From: Colletotrichum lupini
Lineage: Eukaryota; Ascomycota; Sordariomycetes; Glomerellales; Glomerellaceae
DNA: 64,000 nt
Direction of reading: 5' to 3'
NCBI RefSeq assembly: GCF_023278565.1
Contig: NC_064680.1
Span: forward strand, 1,364,001 to 1,428,000
The notes under the pieces are model-generated. The model did no database searches and was not told the DNA's origin. It was given only the letters and a program-made list of their open reading frames with translations. Of the stretch, positions 22,090 to 33,130 are shown one piece after another. A program made the translations under genes and the position numbers. Numbering within the stretch: position 1 is the stretch's first letter; every line of letters begins with the position of its first letter.

Positions 22090-25000
22090 ATTACTTTAAT
22101 CCCTTATTTAGTGCTACTTTTATAAAAGCGTTTGCGAGGTTATTTTTATTATTAATTTAATAAATCTTAAGTATCTCGCGCCTTTTATATAATTACTTAA
22201 GGGCTATAATATCGATTATAAGCCTCTTTTCCTTCGTCGTTCTTAATTTAACGAGGTATTCGTATAGCGAGTAAGAATCGGTATAAATAACCGTTAGAAT
22301 AGGTAAAAGGCTAATTTAATTAGTAATCTTCCTTAGCGTCGTTAAAATTGTATAGGAGAGGTTAATGCCGTTAACTATACCGTATACCTCTAATACTAAT
22401 ATACTTCTTATTACCCGCTTACTTTTAGTTAATAAGTAATAGATTATATTACTATATATAGTAAATTCGCTCTCGCTTATACTCTCGTTAGCTAGGATAA
22501 TAATATACCCTAATTACGAAGTAAGGTCGTTATTATTCGTAAATAACCTATTAACGAAGACGTAGAGCTTATTAGTCATAAGGTCGATTAGGTAATAAAC
22601 GAGACCTCGATCGAGATTCGTTTACTATTACTTAAGCCGCTTATTAAGTACCTCGACGTCTCGTTTAGTTAGATCTATAGCCTGCGCTACCCTAGTATAG
22701 TTAAAATTTACCTCGGGCTAATAAATACTCGTAATATATACCCCTCGTATAAGCTTAGCCTTATACTACTTCTTAATATCGGTTACGTTCGGATCGACGA
22801 GGTTAATTTTCTCGCCCTACCCCTTTTATTAGAAAACGACGGTTTCCCCTTTAATTATAAGAATCCCGCTATTAAATACTAAGGGGGTGTTTATTATAAG
22901 GACCTTTTTTAGCTTCGCTACGAAGCCCGCTTTTTAAAGCTCCTTATCCTCCTTTTTTATAAAGTTAATATCGGATAGGCCTAATATATCGTCGGTTTAT
23001 ATTCTAACGATCCTAAATTAGTTACTTTCGTACTCCGTAACTAATAAGCACGGGTCGTACGTAGAGGTAACTATTAATAATTAATTAATATAAAAATCGT
23101 AATAAGTAGCCTACTAATAAGTACCCGATTCTACGAGCTTATATAGTAACTTAAGCACTTTAATAATCGTGCTTTCTAAGTACTTACTAGCTATTTCCTT
23201 CGGTAGATAGGCTAGGATTTTCCTTATGAGCCCTATAGCTAATTAAGTATAGGCCTAGGTAATATCACGGCTCTAAATCTCGTATCCTTTCTTCCGTAGC
23301 GATGCTATTAATACTATTATTAATCGTTAGCTATATCGCTATATAATAAGCGATTATATAAGTAGCGTCGCCTTTTTAACGTCGCCGTACTCCTAAATTA
23401 CGTATTTAAACTTCTCATACGGCTAGGGTATTCCTTTCCTTTTAATCTTACGAACTATTTATAATTTAAATATGCGGAGGTTTATATATTTTTCTAGGTT
23501 ATATAGGATAAATCGATAGACCCCTCGATTACGAAGAGTATTTGCTTTAATAAGATCCGATCCCTTATACGGTTTTTTAATAGTTATAATTATACCTTTT
23601 TTACGTAGTTTAACCGCTAGCTCGAAATCGGCTTTCTTTTTTACTATATAAAAAGTATTAATTACCTCGTTATTAATAATAAATTGCCGCGTTAGGGCTT
23701 ACCGTCGTAATCTTTTGCGACGTCTTGCTAGTAGTATTAGTGCCCTTTTAGTAATTTCCTCTTTTTCGTCGTTTATTAGTACTACTACGACGATTTTATT
23801 AAGGATAATTTCCTATGCCTTTACCGCGGGTTATATAGTTTCCTCTAGCTCTTCTTTTTCTTATAGGTTAGAAATTACCTCGTTAGGATTTATATAATAC
23901 GGTCTAACTACCGTAATTAATACTTTGAGTAGCTAGTTACGATCTCTTACGACTATATAAGAGCGCTCGTCGACGGAAATTAACTTATATAGCCTAGCCT
24001 ATTATTAGGTAATTTCGCGCTATATTCGTATATCCAAATTTAGTAATATATTTAGATTATCCCCTATATCGGGCCTATTGCGCGTAGTAATTACCTCGTT
24101 AACTTACTTTTTTATACTTACCTCGCGCAGTACTTATATTACTTTTTTAACTACTTAGGCTCGTTAGCTTATACCTAGCGATAGTAGCGAGGCTAAGGTC
24201 GTTCTTAAATATGCTCTAAATACTAATAGCGTTAGTATAAGTCCGTTAGGCCCTATAATATCGTTATAGTATTTAAGTACTATCTAGAGGTATTCGTTAT
24301 CGGTAGAATCCGGATTTTCCTTTTTAATAATTTTAAACGCCCTTTTTAACTACTAGTATGCCCTCTCTACTTTTTTAATACTATAGTGCGCTTTAATAAG
24401 TACGACTTTTAGCTATATACTATAGGCCGTCGCATTGTTCCTAAATTCTACTAACTTAAAGCTAGTACTAGTATCGGTTCTAATACCGTCTAGCGGTCCT
24501 TAGTATATATTAATCTAGCTTTTTTATAGGGCTACTTATACTGTTTTTACTTATAGATCCCGGAAGAATTGCCCTACTTAAAAGGATATAGCTACGTCGA
24601 TTATATATAGTACTAGCCGACTATTTAAGTAGAAGATATCGACGACGATTTCCTAGTTAAAGTTAAGCTTATTACGTAATTTAAACTTAAATCTGCGTGG
24701 GCTTTGCGTATTTATTTAGCATTAGTAACATACTTTCGTTAACTACTCTAGCGCCCCTATTTTAATATTATTATTACCTAATTACTTTAAGAAGTTATAT
24801 AGCCTCGTAACCGATAGGTACCCGAATCTTTAGTATGGTCTTCTAAGCTTATTTTCCGTTAGGTAATTAATTAACTTCGTATCGTTAGTAAGCTTTATAA
24901 ACGTATACCCCTATCGTCGTTCGACTATCTTAAAGTACTTACCGCTAGAGATTCTATTCCTCGTATTATTAAATATAATACCTAGTCGATTTATATCTTT

Positions 25001-25150
25001 TAAATATAGGAAAAATGGGGTATTAATAAGTAAAATGTAGAAAGTTATTGTTCTAAAGTACGTCTTTACTTTTATTATACCTAGGGCGACGATTTCCTTA
25101 CCTAAGCTAAAACTAATCCTCGTAATACCCGCCGTCGACGTATTAAGCAT
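22090..25150 (-). pseudogene. Copia copy B protease-integrase-RT-RNase H remnant
   Basis: Minus strand. 24911-25150 is an open stretch with a Copia protease-region pattern: GKEIVALGIIKVKT, then NTPFFLYLKDINRLG and IFNNTRNRI. About 24300-24890 matches the integrase: a former HHCC finger (RRPYQRFGYLSV-like, ending CYQCQ), then EIVVDIFYLNS and SIKKVERAY. The RT catalytic box near 22980-23010 reads TDDILGLSD. About 22150-22260 reads as a fungal Copia RNase H end (EKRLIIDIIALK, later INNKNNLANAF). TAG/TAA interrupt all blocks at positions of expected CAG/CAA. Non-functional. Confidence 0.82.
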
Positions 25151-25829
25151 TACTAGCGCGATTTTCTATAGCGCTTAGAATTACCCTTTTCCTCTAGTTA
25201 ATTATTACGATACCCTAGTATTTAGGATAATCCTATAGAAATTATCTAGGCTATACCTTTTGCTCGCGTAGAATACTTATACGAGCTTAGTATTCGAGGG
25301 ATCTAAATAGTATAAAAAGGACCCCTCTAGCTACCCCTAGATATAGTTAGTACTATGTTCCTTTTTTTTAAATATCAATAGAGAGAGCGTTTTCTCTTTA
25401 ATCGTTAAGAGAATAGGCTTCGGCCCTATTAGATTCGCCCTTTTAGCCGCTTTTATATCCGTTATCTAAGGGACCTTCCTTTACTATTTATAAATAAAAG
25501 CCTGTTTATTAAGAGCTTCCGCTACCCTCTATTCGTTTAGTTTTATATATCTTTTAGAGGCTAACGGGGCAAAAAAAGAGTAGTTAACATCGTCGATTTC
25601 GTCGTAATCTAATTCGTTAGTATAGGGGGTAAGATCTTCCTTATTTTCCGAATCTCTTATAGGGGGTATATACTTTAGGCCGCTATTTTAGTTACTATCG
25701 CTAGGTTCTATACCCCCGGATCTGCCCTTATATATAATAAAGAATTAGTTAAACCGACGAGGGCTAGTTTTACTATTTACTACCCTCGACTTTCTATACT
25801 ATTTATACGATTTGGTACGCTCTTCTTTA

Positions 25830-27500
25830 GAGTAGTTACTTAACTAATATCTATCCTTTTTATAAATATAGTATTACTTTTTTTATTACCCTGCCCGTGA
25901 GTTAAATCTCTACTTATTCAATAAATCTAGGCCTCCTTACTAATAATTGCCGTATCTAGCCTCTTTTTCTTTTTTATTATACGTTCGATCGACTTAATAT
26001 TACTAATAAGGGCCGTCGTATACCTAGAAGTAGGTTTAGCGCGGCATTTTTACTTTAATATTAAAGCTAGATCTTAGCCTTAAGTAGAGCGTCTTATAGT
26101 TTTCGGGTACTTAGTATAGGGTGATTTTTACTTTTAGTATACGCTAGATTACGGTATAGAGATATCCGACTTTCCGCTTATTTATCCCCTTATTTAGCTA
26201 GGTTTTCGCTAGCTTATTAATTCGATTAATAAGCTCTTCGAAGATCTTTACTCGCGATTTACCCTCTATTATCCTAGTTATAAATATAAAAAAAATCGCT
26301 CGTAGCTTAAATAGGAGCTCTAGGTTCTTATTATAGGTCTCGAAGCGGCTTCGGATTGCGTTAATTATACTAAGAAAGTCGTTTCGATCGAGATTACGTA
26401 CCGCTTCGTAATAGTAATTAGAGGCTTTACTTACGAGTACGATATTAATTACTAAATAGTACTAGTGTTCCCTAATTCCGACTTTTTCGTAATAATCGTA
26501 AAATATCGTTAGGGTTTTTTATAAGACCTTATACTTCTCCCTAGAGTATAATTTCTCTTTTAGGAAGATCTTTTTAAGGTCTGTAAATTACCTCGTATTT
26601 ATTACTAGATTTTCGGTTTCTATATACGATCCCTGCGTCGCTACGTATTATTAATAACTTTGGGTCGTCTACCTCTTTTTTTATTAGCCAATTAGCGCCG
26701 AATTTCGTATTAGTAATAGTAACGAGTCGTAGATTAAAATAAGTAGAATTATTAATTATCGTACTTCTAGTACTATATTTTGCCCCAGTATATCCTTTTA
26801 TAATAATAGATTTCCGTTAGTAATTATAGGGAGGAAATCTAGGTCGTTTACCCTTTTTTTAAATTCGTTAAAGCGATTATACGCTCTATCGACCTATACC
26901 TAGTTCTATAGCACAAATTCCTCTTTTATAATTATCGCTACTAGTATTTCGTATAGCTCTTATAATTATAATTACGCTAGTAATACCCCTCGTCCGTAGA
27001 GGAATCTATTAATAGCTTTTATAATTCTTAGGCTTACGCTCGCGAACTATTTATCTAGCTAGTAGCTAAGGTCGTTTGCGATTTCGTAAAATAGGGGTTG
27101 CCCCTATAGCCCCTTTTTCTCGTAAACTTTAGTTAAATAGATTAATACCGCGTTAATTTACTTACCGTTAGGCTAATTTATAATTTTATATATCTACGTC
27201 CCCTACTAGTCCGGGTTAATATTTACCTACTTATAAGGGATTAGGATTCTATTTAGGATCGGGTTTCGTCCTCTTCTTTTTTACCCTAACTTACTAAGGG
27301 CCGTGCTCTAGCTTATGCCCGTATTAATAGTCGCTAGCGTGTTTAATTTTAATAGGGATATATTTAATCCGCGCGCTAGTTATAGTAAATCTATACTTTC
27401 GCTACCTAACGAATTTATTAGGGTTTAAGAGATTCCCACTTCTTCTTATTATCTCGTTACTACTCTCGTTTTTACTATTTTTAATAATTACTACTACCCT
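25830..27500 (-). pseudogene. Copia copy B gag remnant
   Basis: Minus strand. The body reads as a fungal Copia Gag with few stops, for example TLTIFYDYYEKVGIREHQYYL and LFKLRAIFFIFITRIIEG segments. It ends in a zinc-knuckle relic near 25835-25880 (YIYKKDRY then LSNYSKEERTK), in which cysteines and histidine have turned to tyrosine. The upstream limit is uncertain, because the same frame continues with weaker protein character to about 27500 or beyond. Confidence 0.7.
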
Positions 27501-28885
27501 TTTAGATCGCTAGCTATCGTACTTACTAAGATCCTCCTTTTTATTTAGTATAAAAAGTAAGTTTTAGTAGTTCTTTTTTATAATAATAGTGGCAGACGTT
27601 TATATTATTATAAGAAGATATAGTAATTAGTCTCGGGATCTTTATTAGTTACCGATTTCCGCTATCCTATATACTTCTAGCCTCCTAAGTCTCGTGCTTT
27701 TTATAATCTTTAAATAGCTTCCTTCCTCGACCTACCTTTTTTAGGGTAGTATTTTATAAGAATAGTTAAAAATAGACGCCGGGCGGCTCGTAGAAGAGCT
27801 ATATAGGCTATTAAGAACTATATAGGCTATTAAGTATAATTAATAAAGTTAAGCCCTCCTTTTTATAAAATCGTATATTTTAAGGACTTACCGAAAATAC
27901 CTACTTATTACTTATACGCGGTGGGGTTAAATACCTTAAAAATCTTGTTTTTTATAGCCTCTCGGTACCCTATTTTATATTTTTTAAGTAGTTTTTTTCG
28001 TAGCTTAATTACGGTTAGGTAATTATCGCTTACTAGCGATCCCTTTTATTACTTAGTTAATTTTTTGAAATTAGTAATCTCGCGCCGGGAGCTAGTATAA
28101 AAAGAAGCCTTTAAGTAGCCCTCTAGAGGATTTTTTTCTTTTCCCCTTAGATCCTCGTCTTTTTAGCCTTTTCTTAGGTTAATAATAACTCTAGTAGGAG
28201 GTCGTAGGACTACTTTAGGGTAGCCGCCTTCTTTTTAAGTTAATCTCCGAGATCCGTAATACTCTTAGCTCGATATTATTAGGACCTCTAAATCCCCTCC
28301 TCCCTCGTTAAACCGTCCCTTATATTATATTCTTAAGTAATACCCGGGGGGTAGTTAAGGGAGCTACGAGGAGATTATTTAGATCGCGGGCTTAAGGTCG
28401 TACCCGTAAGATCCTCGTAGTAATAGACTTTCCTATATACCGTAAATCTCTTAGTTTAATAACTCTTATAAAGTTATTTTTATTACTAAGTAAGAATATT
28501 TACGTTTAGAGATCCCCTTTTTTAATCGCGCGGTGCTCTTTTATACCGTACTTTTACTAATTTAATTAATTAATTTTTAATCGCAGGCCGGCTATAGAAA
28601 AGTCGTTTAGTAAAAAAGCTACTCGGGGCGATAATAAAAGGCTAGTTACTTAAGCAGTTCCGTTAATTAATATAGTTTAACGTATTAAACGTCGACCTCT
28701 CGTAAGTAATAAAGGGCTACGATTACTTAATTCTATACGGTATTCGAGAATCGCCTCCTTTTTTATTTATTTTCGTAAAGTTAATTAGTACGAATCTCCT
28801 ATTTTATATAGTATTAAGAGGTCGTCTTTTTTACGTAGCGAGATACTTTACTAATCTACGATAGTAGAATTTAATTATTAATTAG
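27500..28885 (-). other. Unassigned 5' internal region of Copia copy B
   Basis: Lies between the 5' LTR and the recognisable gag. It has the same RIP composition. A minus-strand frame near 28150-28500 looks protein-like in part (ITTRILRVRLKP, GRFNEGGGDLEVL), so this may be a long Gag N-terminal extension or a separate captured reading frame rather than a leader. The same region exists in copy A at about 12500-13957. Confidence 0.35.
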
Positions 28886-29087
28886 TATTAGTATCCTTAT
28901 TATAGGGTAGTTAGTTCGAACCGTAGTTAACGAAGAGATTAATTAAACTATATAAATATCTGCGTAGGTATAAAAAGGAGGTTCTAACCGTAGGTTAGGC
29001 TGGCTACGATAATCGTAAATAGGGCCCCTAATTGGCCCCTGCGCAGTCGGCTATATGCCGCGGTCGAATTGGACTTCTAATCCGATA
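28886..29087 (-). repeat. Copia copy B 5' LTR (high-coordinate)
   Basis: 202 bp, begins tattagtatcc (TG to TA) and ends ...aatccgata. Its outer half (ccctgcgcagtcgg region) is less mutated than the same part of the other LTR of this copy. Confidence 0.9.
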
Positions 29088-29092
29088 GTGAC
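29088..29092. repeat. Target site duplication (gtgac), right copy
   Basis: Matches 21726-21730 and fixes the right border of Copia copy B. Confidence 0.92.
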
Positions 29093-29217
29093 AAAGGAAA
29101 CTTTTCCAGGTATATTTTGAGCAGGACATGTGTTTGTACCCGTGTGGTTAACCTTGTTCCAAGATCTCAGACCTATCTTCAGGTCGATGGTTTTCGTAGT
29201 CGCTCAATATACTCTCT

Positions 29218-31499
29218 CTATTGGAGGTTGTAGAAGTTGATCCCCATGTCCCACCCTCGCCCTTGGCGGCTCTTCTGTGCGGCCTTGATGAGTGCGAAGC
29301 CTCGGATGGCTTTTTCTAATGGTATTCAGCGCATTTTCGTTGAGCCTGATTTTGACAGCAGGTGACTCTTCACTGGATGGTGGTAGAGGCCAAGGCACAG
29401 GCTCGACACAGTAAGCTTTGCTTTCCACACATCGCCTTTGAATACGTCGCAGTTCTTCAAATACTTCCTTGCAAGTTGCTCGTTTCCTGACCGCTGACTC
29501 GACGATCAACATTCTGTTCTGAACGAACTTTAGAAGATCATGGGTGTACTGAGTACAATCTCGATGATTATGAAGCCCGTCAAACCACTACGATTCATCA
29601 GTCCGGGCTTCTGTCTGGTGACGGCTGTGGAACGATACATACTCGGGTCACATTTGGTTTTACCATGGCACCCATACTTCTCAAGGAGGTGTCGTCATCG
29701 GATGCAATACGCACAACTTGTACAATGTCGAAGTAAATATCGGACTTGAACTCCTGGCCCCATATCGATGATCTCGTCATTCGGTATTCGGCAAAATCTT
29801 CCGACAGCTCCCATCCACCCAACAGCCACGTAACGAACTCGACATAGACGCATCCCAGAGTCCAAATGTCCCAAGATCGTGAGATCATAGCACCCTCAAT
29901 ATCGCATTCCGGGGGCCGGTAAGTAGGCGTTCGCCCTATGCCAGAGTTGTTGGGAATATTAGATCGACTTCTCTTGCTGTTAAAAACGCCCAGTCCGAAG
30001 TCCGATATCACGAGCCTTCCCGGATCACCCATCGAACTTCGAAACCAGAGAATATTATCTGGCTTTATATCTCCATGGCGACCGTACTTCACAGCATTCT
30101 CAGTGTTGCCATCGACCTTTCCTGGGTACTCATGGATCCTGGCAAGGCCGGCAGCCATGCCAGCAGTCTGCCTCGCAACCCAACGGACGAGGTCTTCGCC
30201 CATGTCTGGTTCACTATGAATTTCCCAGTACTTGACCAAATCACACTCGGCCCAGGGGAAAAGAAAGTAAAAGAAACCCTTCTGACTCCAGGTTGTGAGC
30301 AGTGAAATCAAGTGTTCATGGGCGTTTTCGCTTTCAAATTTCCGCAACATCTGAAGTTCTCGCTGGAAGGCCGCCGTATCTGTGGATCGAAGTCTCTTCA
30401 GAGCAAAAAAGCACTAGGAGATTCGCGTTAGCCATTGATCAGCAAACCTGGCATGATTCCACCTCTAGTCCCGACTCTGCTCTTAAAGAAACTTGACTAT
30501 TATCATAAAAAGTGGGTACTTACATCTGCCCCGTTTTGACTGAAGTCGTGATGGCGGGGATGCAACTTGACCTTAAATACTTCACTGAATCCACCAGTTG
30601 CTCCATCGTCATTGGGGTCAGATTGGTATGTCAAGGGGAGTATGACTCGATCATCAAACTTTCGATATTGGGCCTCGCTTCCTTGAATGCCCTTGAGAAA
30701 TGGAACCCTTAGCGTCCATTGCCAGTCATCGAAAGACCTCAGTGAATTATGTCTCCAACCTTGGAAACATCCCAAGGGTTTGTCGAGGTCTTTTCTTTTT
30801 CGCAAGTCAACCTTGTTTCTTTGGCCTAATTCGACTTTTTGAAGAGGCAGATCTGAATCACAAACTCCGGTTACAGGGTCTAGAAACTCCCGGATAGACC
30901 TTACCCTCTCAATCAGGCAAAGAATCGCAAAGACCTGTCGATAACACCTACTCCCCGGAGAGCTCTCGCATACCCTTTGAGCTATGCGGTTTATATCGGA
31001 GTCATCGTCCAAAGCCTCTGTAAGTTCTTGTTTCACCGCTTCAGGACCAACAAGTTCCTCCAAAAGGCCAGTCGGGAGGTATCCTTCCGTTACTTCAGGG
31101 TGAGGATGGGGCTGATAATGGCTCCGAAGAAGCTCATCTAGTGGTACTCCAGTGTAAGCGCTGGGGGGACTTTGGGCCTGGTCTGTCGAGCGGATTGGTG
31201 GGTTTCGGTTCCCGACACTGGTCTGTTCGCTAGGTGCTGCTGGGCGTTCTTTTGGAACGTTATCGAGGCCCTGGTTCCCATGAATAGCGTCAAGCGCAGG
31301 GTTGTGCTCATCGCCCTGTGGTTCGTGTTAGGAAATCGTGCAGCTTGAATGGCAGAAGAGGGCCCAATTTGCAACTGACAATAACAACTTTCGGAATGCT
31401 GCCACCTAGATGGAGGTAAGACAGATCTTCGCTCAATGTGCGAGGGTGGCGATTGGGGCTGGGGCCGCTGGGTATGTTCGGATGGTATTCCGGAGGCAT
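29218..31499 (-). CDS. Protein kinase (fungus-specific type), four or five exons
   Basis: CDS complement(join(29218..29315,29374..29587,29643..30413,30524..31315,31389..31499)), about 661 aa. Not using the last intron gives a 685-aa form ending at 29204. Residues 1-120 are Pro-rich and disordered-looking. About 120-290 is a helical N-terminal domain common in Sordariomycete kinases (AILCLIERVRSIREFLD). The kinase fold follows: glycine loop GGFSEVFKV, K307 in FALKRL, catalytic loop HGDIKPDN with D416 (the usual HRD arginine replaced by Gly), metal-binding SDFG with D439, and the RPPE segment. Catalysis is thus plausible. The intron at 29588-29642 is well supported (gtatgt, actgatga, cgtag); the first intron has a weak donor (gttgtt). 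Its 3' end lies 130 bp from Copia copy B. The kinase may signal in self/non-self or stress response, but nothing in the sequence names its target. Confidence 0.8.
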
Positions 31500-32555
31500 T
31501 GTGGAGTGGTACGCTTCATTAGTAGCACCAAAGATGAAATGTGCAAGTATCAAGCTAGGAAGCCTCGAGCAGCAAGATCGTGTTTGTCGAACCGGAAACG
31601 ATGTCTCATCCTAGTGGAAGAGAAGGGAGTTTTAATGGGCGAGTCTGGCAACTATGCTGCACAGCCAGCCTCACGAAGTAATGCCCCAGAGAGGAATGGT
31701 CGATCATCAGCTTTATGGCCTCCAAGTGGTGTAAGCAGCGATTACGATGCAGAATGGACGGGCTCTGACCAGGGCAGCGGCAGGCTGTGGACTGACGGGG
31801 TTTACATGCAGGCTGTAAGTCTGTACCTGCAAGGGAAAGAGAAAGTCGGTGTCAGAGGGGCCTGGAGACTCGGGGAAAAAGAAGGCTGCGCAAGTGCGCA
31901 GATGCGCGTGTACTGTACCCATAACCCGGAACTCATGGCATACCAATTGAATAAGAGAAGAAGCCGTAGAAAGGAGCAAGGGAACGATATTTTGGTGCAC
32001 CCTTGGAAGTCGCGATGTGTTAAGAACCGCTTCTTCAGAACGGAGCAGAGCTATGTTGGCGTGGAAGTGGATTCACCCCCATCGCTGCAGTAGATGGGTG
32101 CGCGAAGGCATCCCCATAGGCCGAAGTGGATGCGACGACGAGGAACCCTGAGCCTACAGCTGACACTTGGGCTAGCTTGCTGTGCGGGAATTCCAATTCA
32201 TGTTGATGGTGTGAGCAGAAAGTGGTCAACGAATCCATTCGACAGAAGCGTTCTGGAATGCAGCTTAACATGCAACCACACGAAGGGAGCAGGTGATTGG
32301 CTTTGATCAGGCAACCGCACCATAAACCTGCAGATATTGATGCAGTCTTGCAGCATGTTATGAGTGATCTGCTTGAGGTCAACCAATCATACCCTGGTAG
32401 GACTAAAACGCTGCAAGCCCTCCTCGGCCCTTAAGTGTAGGCGCATTCCACCGAGAATCAGACCCGGCCATCTTCCTCTTCGGCTCTCACCATCCGTTAC
32501 CGACATTCTGGGGAAGAGAAAAAAAAGACATAAGAGAAAACAACAGCAGCACACA
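31500..32555. other. Divergent intergenic region between kinase and tiny gene
   Basis: About 1.06 kb of normal composition. A plus-strand open frame runs 31410-32093 but overlaps kinase exon 1 antisense, lacks any family pattern and is unlikely to be coding. No repeat seen. Confidence 0.4.
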
Positions 32556-32823
32556 ATGGATAGCAGCTTCAATGTACGTCGGAATAAGCAGCAAGGATGC
32601 CAGAGGATATCTGGATCCTCCATCGCCCCGGAGAGACTCTCCCGTTATCTTAAAGAAGAATTCAATTCCCACCAGTTCGAGTTTGAGTCAAGAAAAAACT
32701 CTTACGTGATCCGGGCTCCGCGTGATCTCTCGCCAGTACGTGCGCCCTAAAGTTAAGGAACATGGAAGATCGCTAATGCAAAAACAGGATGAAATTCAAA
32801 GACTCCGGACAAGTCGCATGTAG
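32556..32823 (+). CDS. Tiny intron-bearing protein, paralogue of the gene at 21355
   Basis: CDS join(32556..32735,32788..32823), 71 aa. The 52-bp intron is gtacgt..gctaatg..aacag; removing it joins RDLSP to DEIQRLRTSRM and a stop. The C-terminal half matches the 21355-21725 protein: L-x3-L-x3-F helix, then an amphipathic strand pattern R-x3-(W/Y)-x-(I/L), then PR-x-L-(S/T)-P-(D/E)-E. The N-terminal 25 residues are basic and Ser-rich and not shared. It has no signal peptide, no membrane segment and no domain I can name. It starts about 1.06 kb from the kinase start, in divergent orientation. The conserved intron position and residues argue against a chance frame. Confidence 0.6.
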
Positions 32824-33130
32824 GAATAGTAGAACCAGCGATGGAGCGGAAAAGGAACTATTTGCTGCTCGAGTTTTTCGGGCGAAACACGACGGCGTTG
32901 AGAATTCACAGCATAGCCACGGGGTTTGGGAAGGATTGCATTCGTTTGGCACATCAATGCTTTGAGAATATCACATCATGAGGATTTGGAAAATCTTGGG
33001 ACATCAATTCTTGTATTGTGATTTACTAGACTCAATTAGAACACACTCGTTCACTGTCACCTCAGGCGTTCCCATGTCAGGATCACCTATCAGCAGGTGC
33101 TCTAAAAAGGGCGTCCAACCTGTCAGAAGC

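Larger units (their letters stand above)
21731..29087 (-). mobile_element. Ty1/Copia LTR retrotransposon, copy B, full length, RIP-degraded
   Basis: A 7357-bp element bounded by two 202-bp LTRs (21731-21932 and 28886-29087) and a perfect 5-bp TSD. Reading on the minus strand the order is gag, protease, integrase, reverse transcriptase, RNase H; integrase before RT defines the Copia superfamily. A polypurine tract lies just inside the low-coordinate LTR (21937-21951), as expected for the 3' end of a minus-strand element. CpA/TpG are heavily depleted and stops fill the frames, so the element is dead. It is less mutated than copy A over the shared part, and it lacks the Gypsy insertion (empty site at 23176-23180). 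A region of about 1.4 kb between the 5' LTR and recognisable gag (27500-28885) is unexplained. Confidence 0.92.

Noticed and set aside
23715..23897. Open frame in Copia copy B on the plus strand
   Set aside because: It is antisense to the pol remnant; Ser/Ile-rich sequence is a by-product of RIP composition.
31410..32093. 227-codon plus-strand open frame overlapping the kinase 5' end
   Set aside because: It is antisense to kinase exon 1, has no domain pattern or splice support, and composition is erratic.
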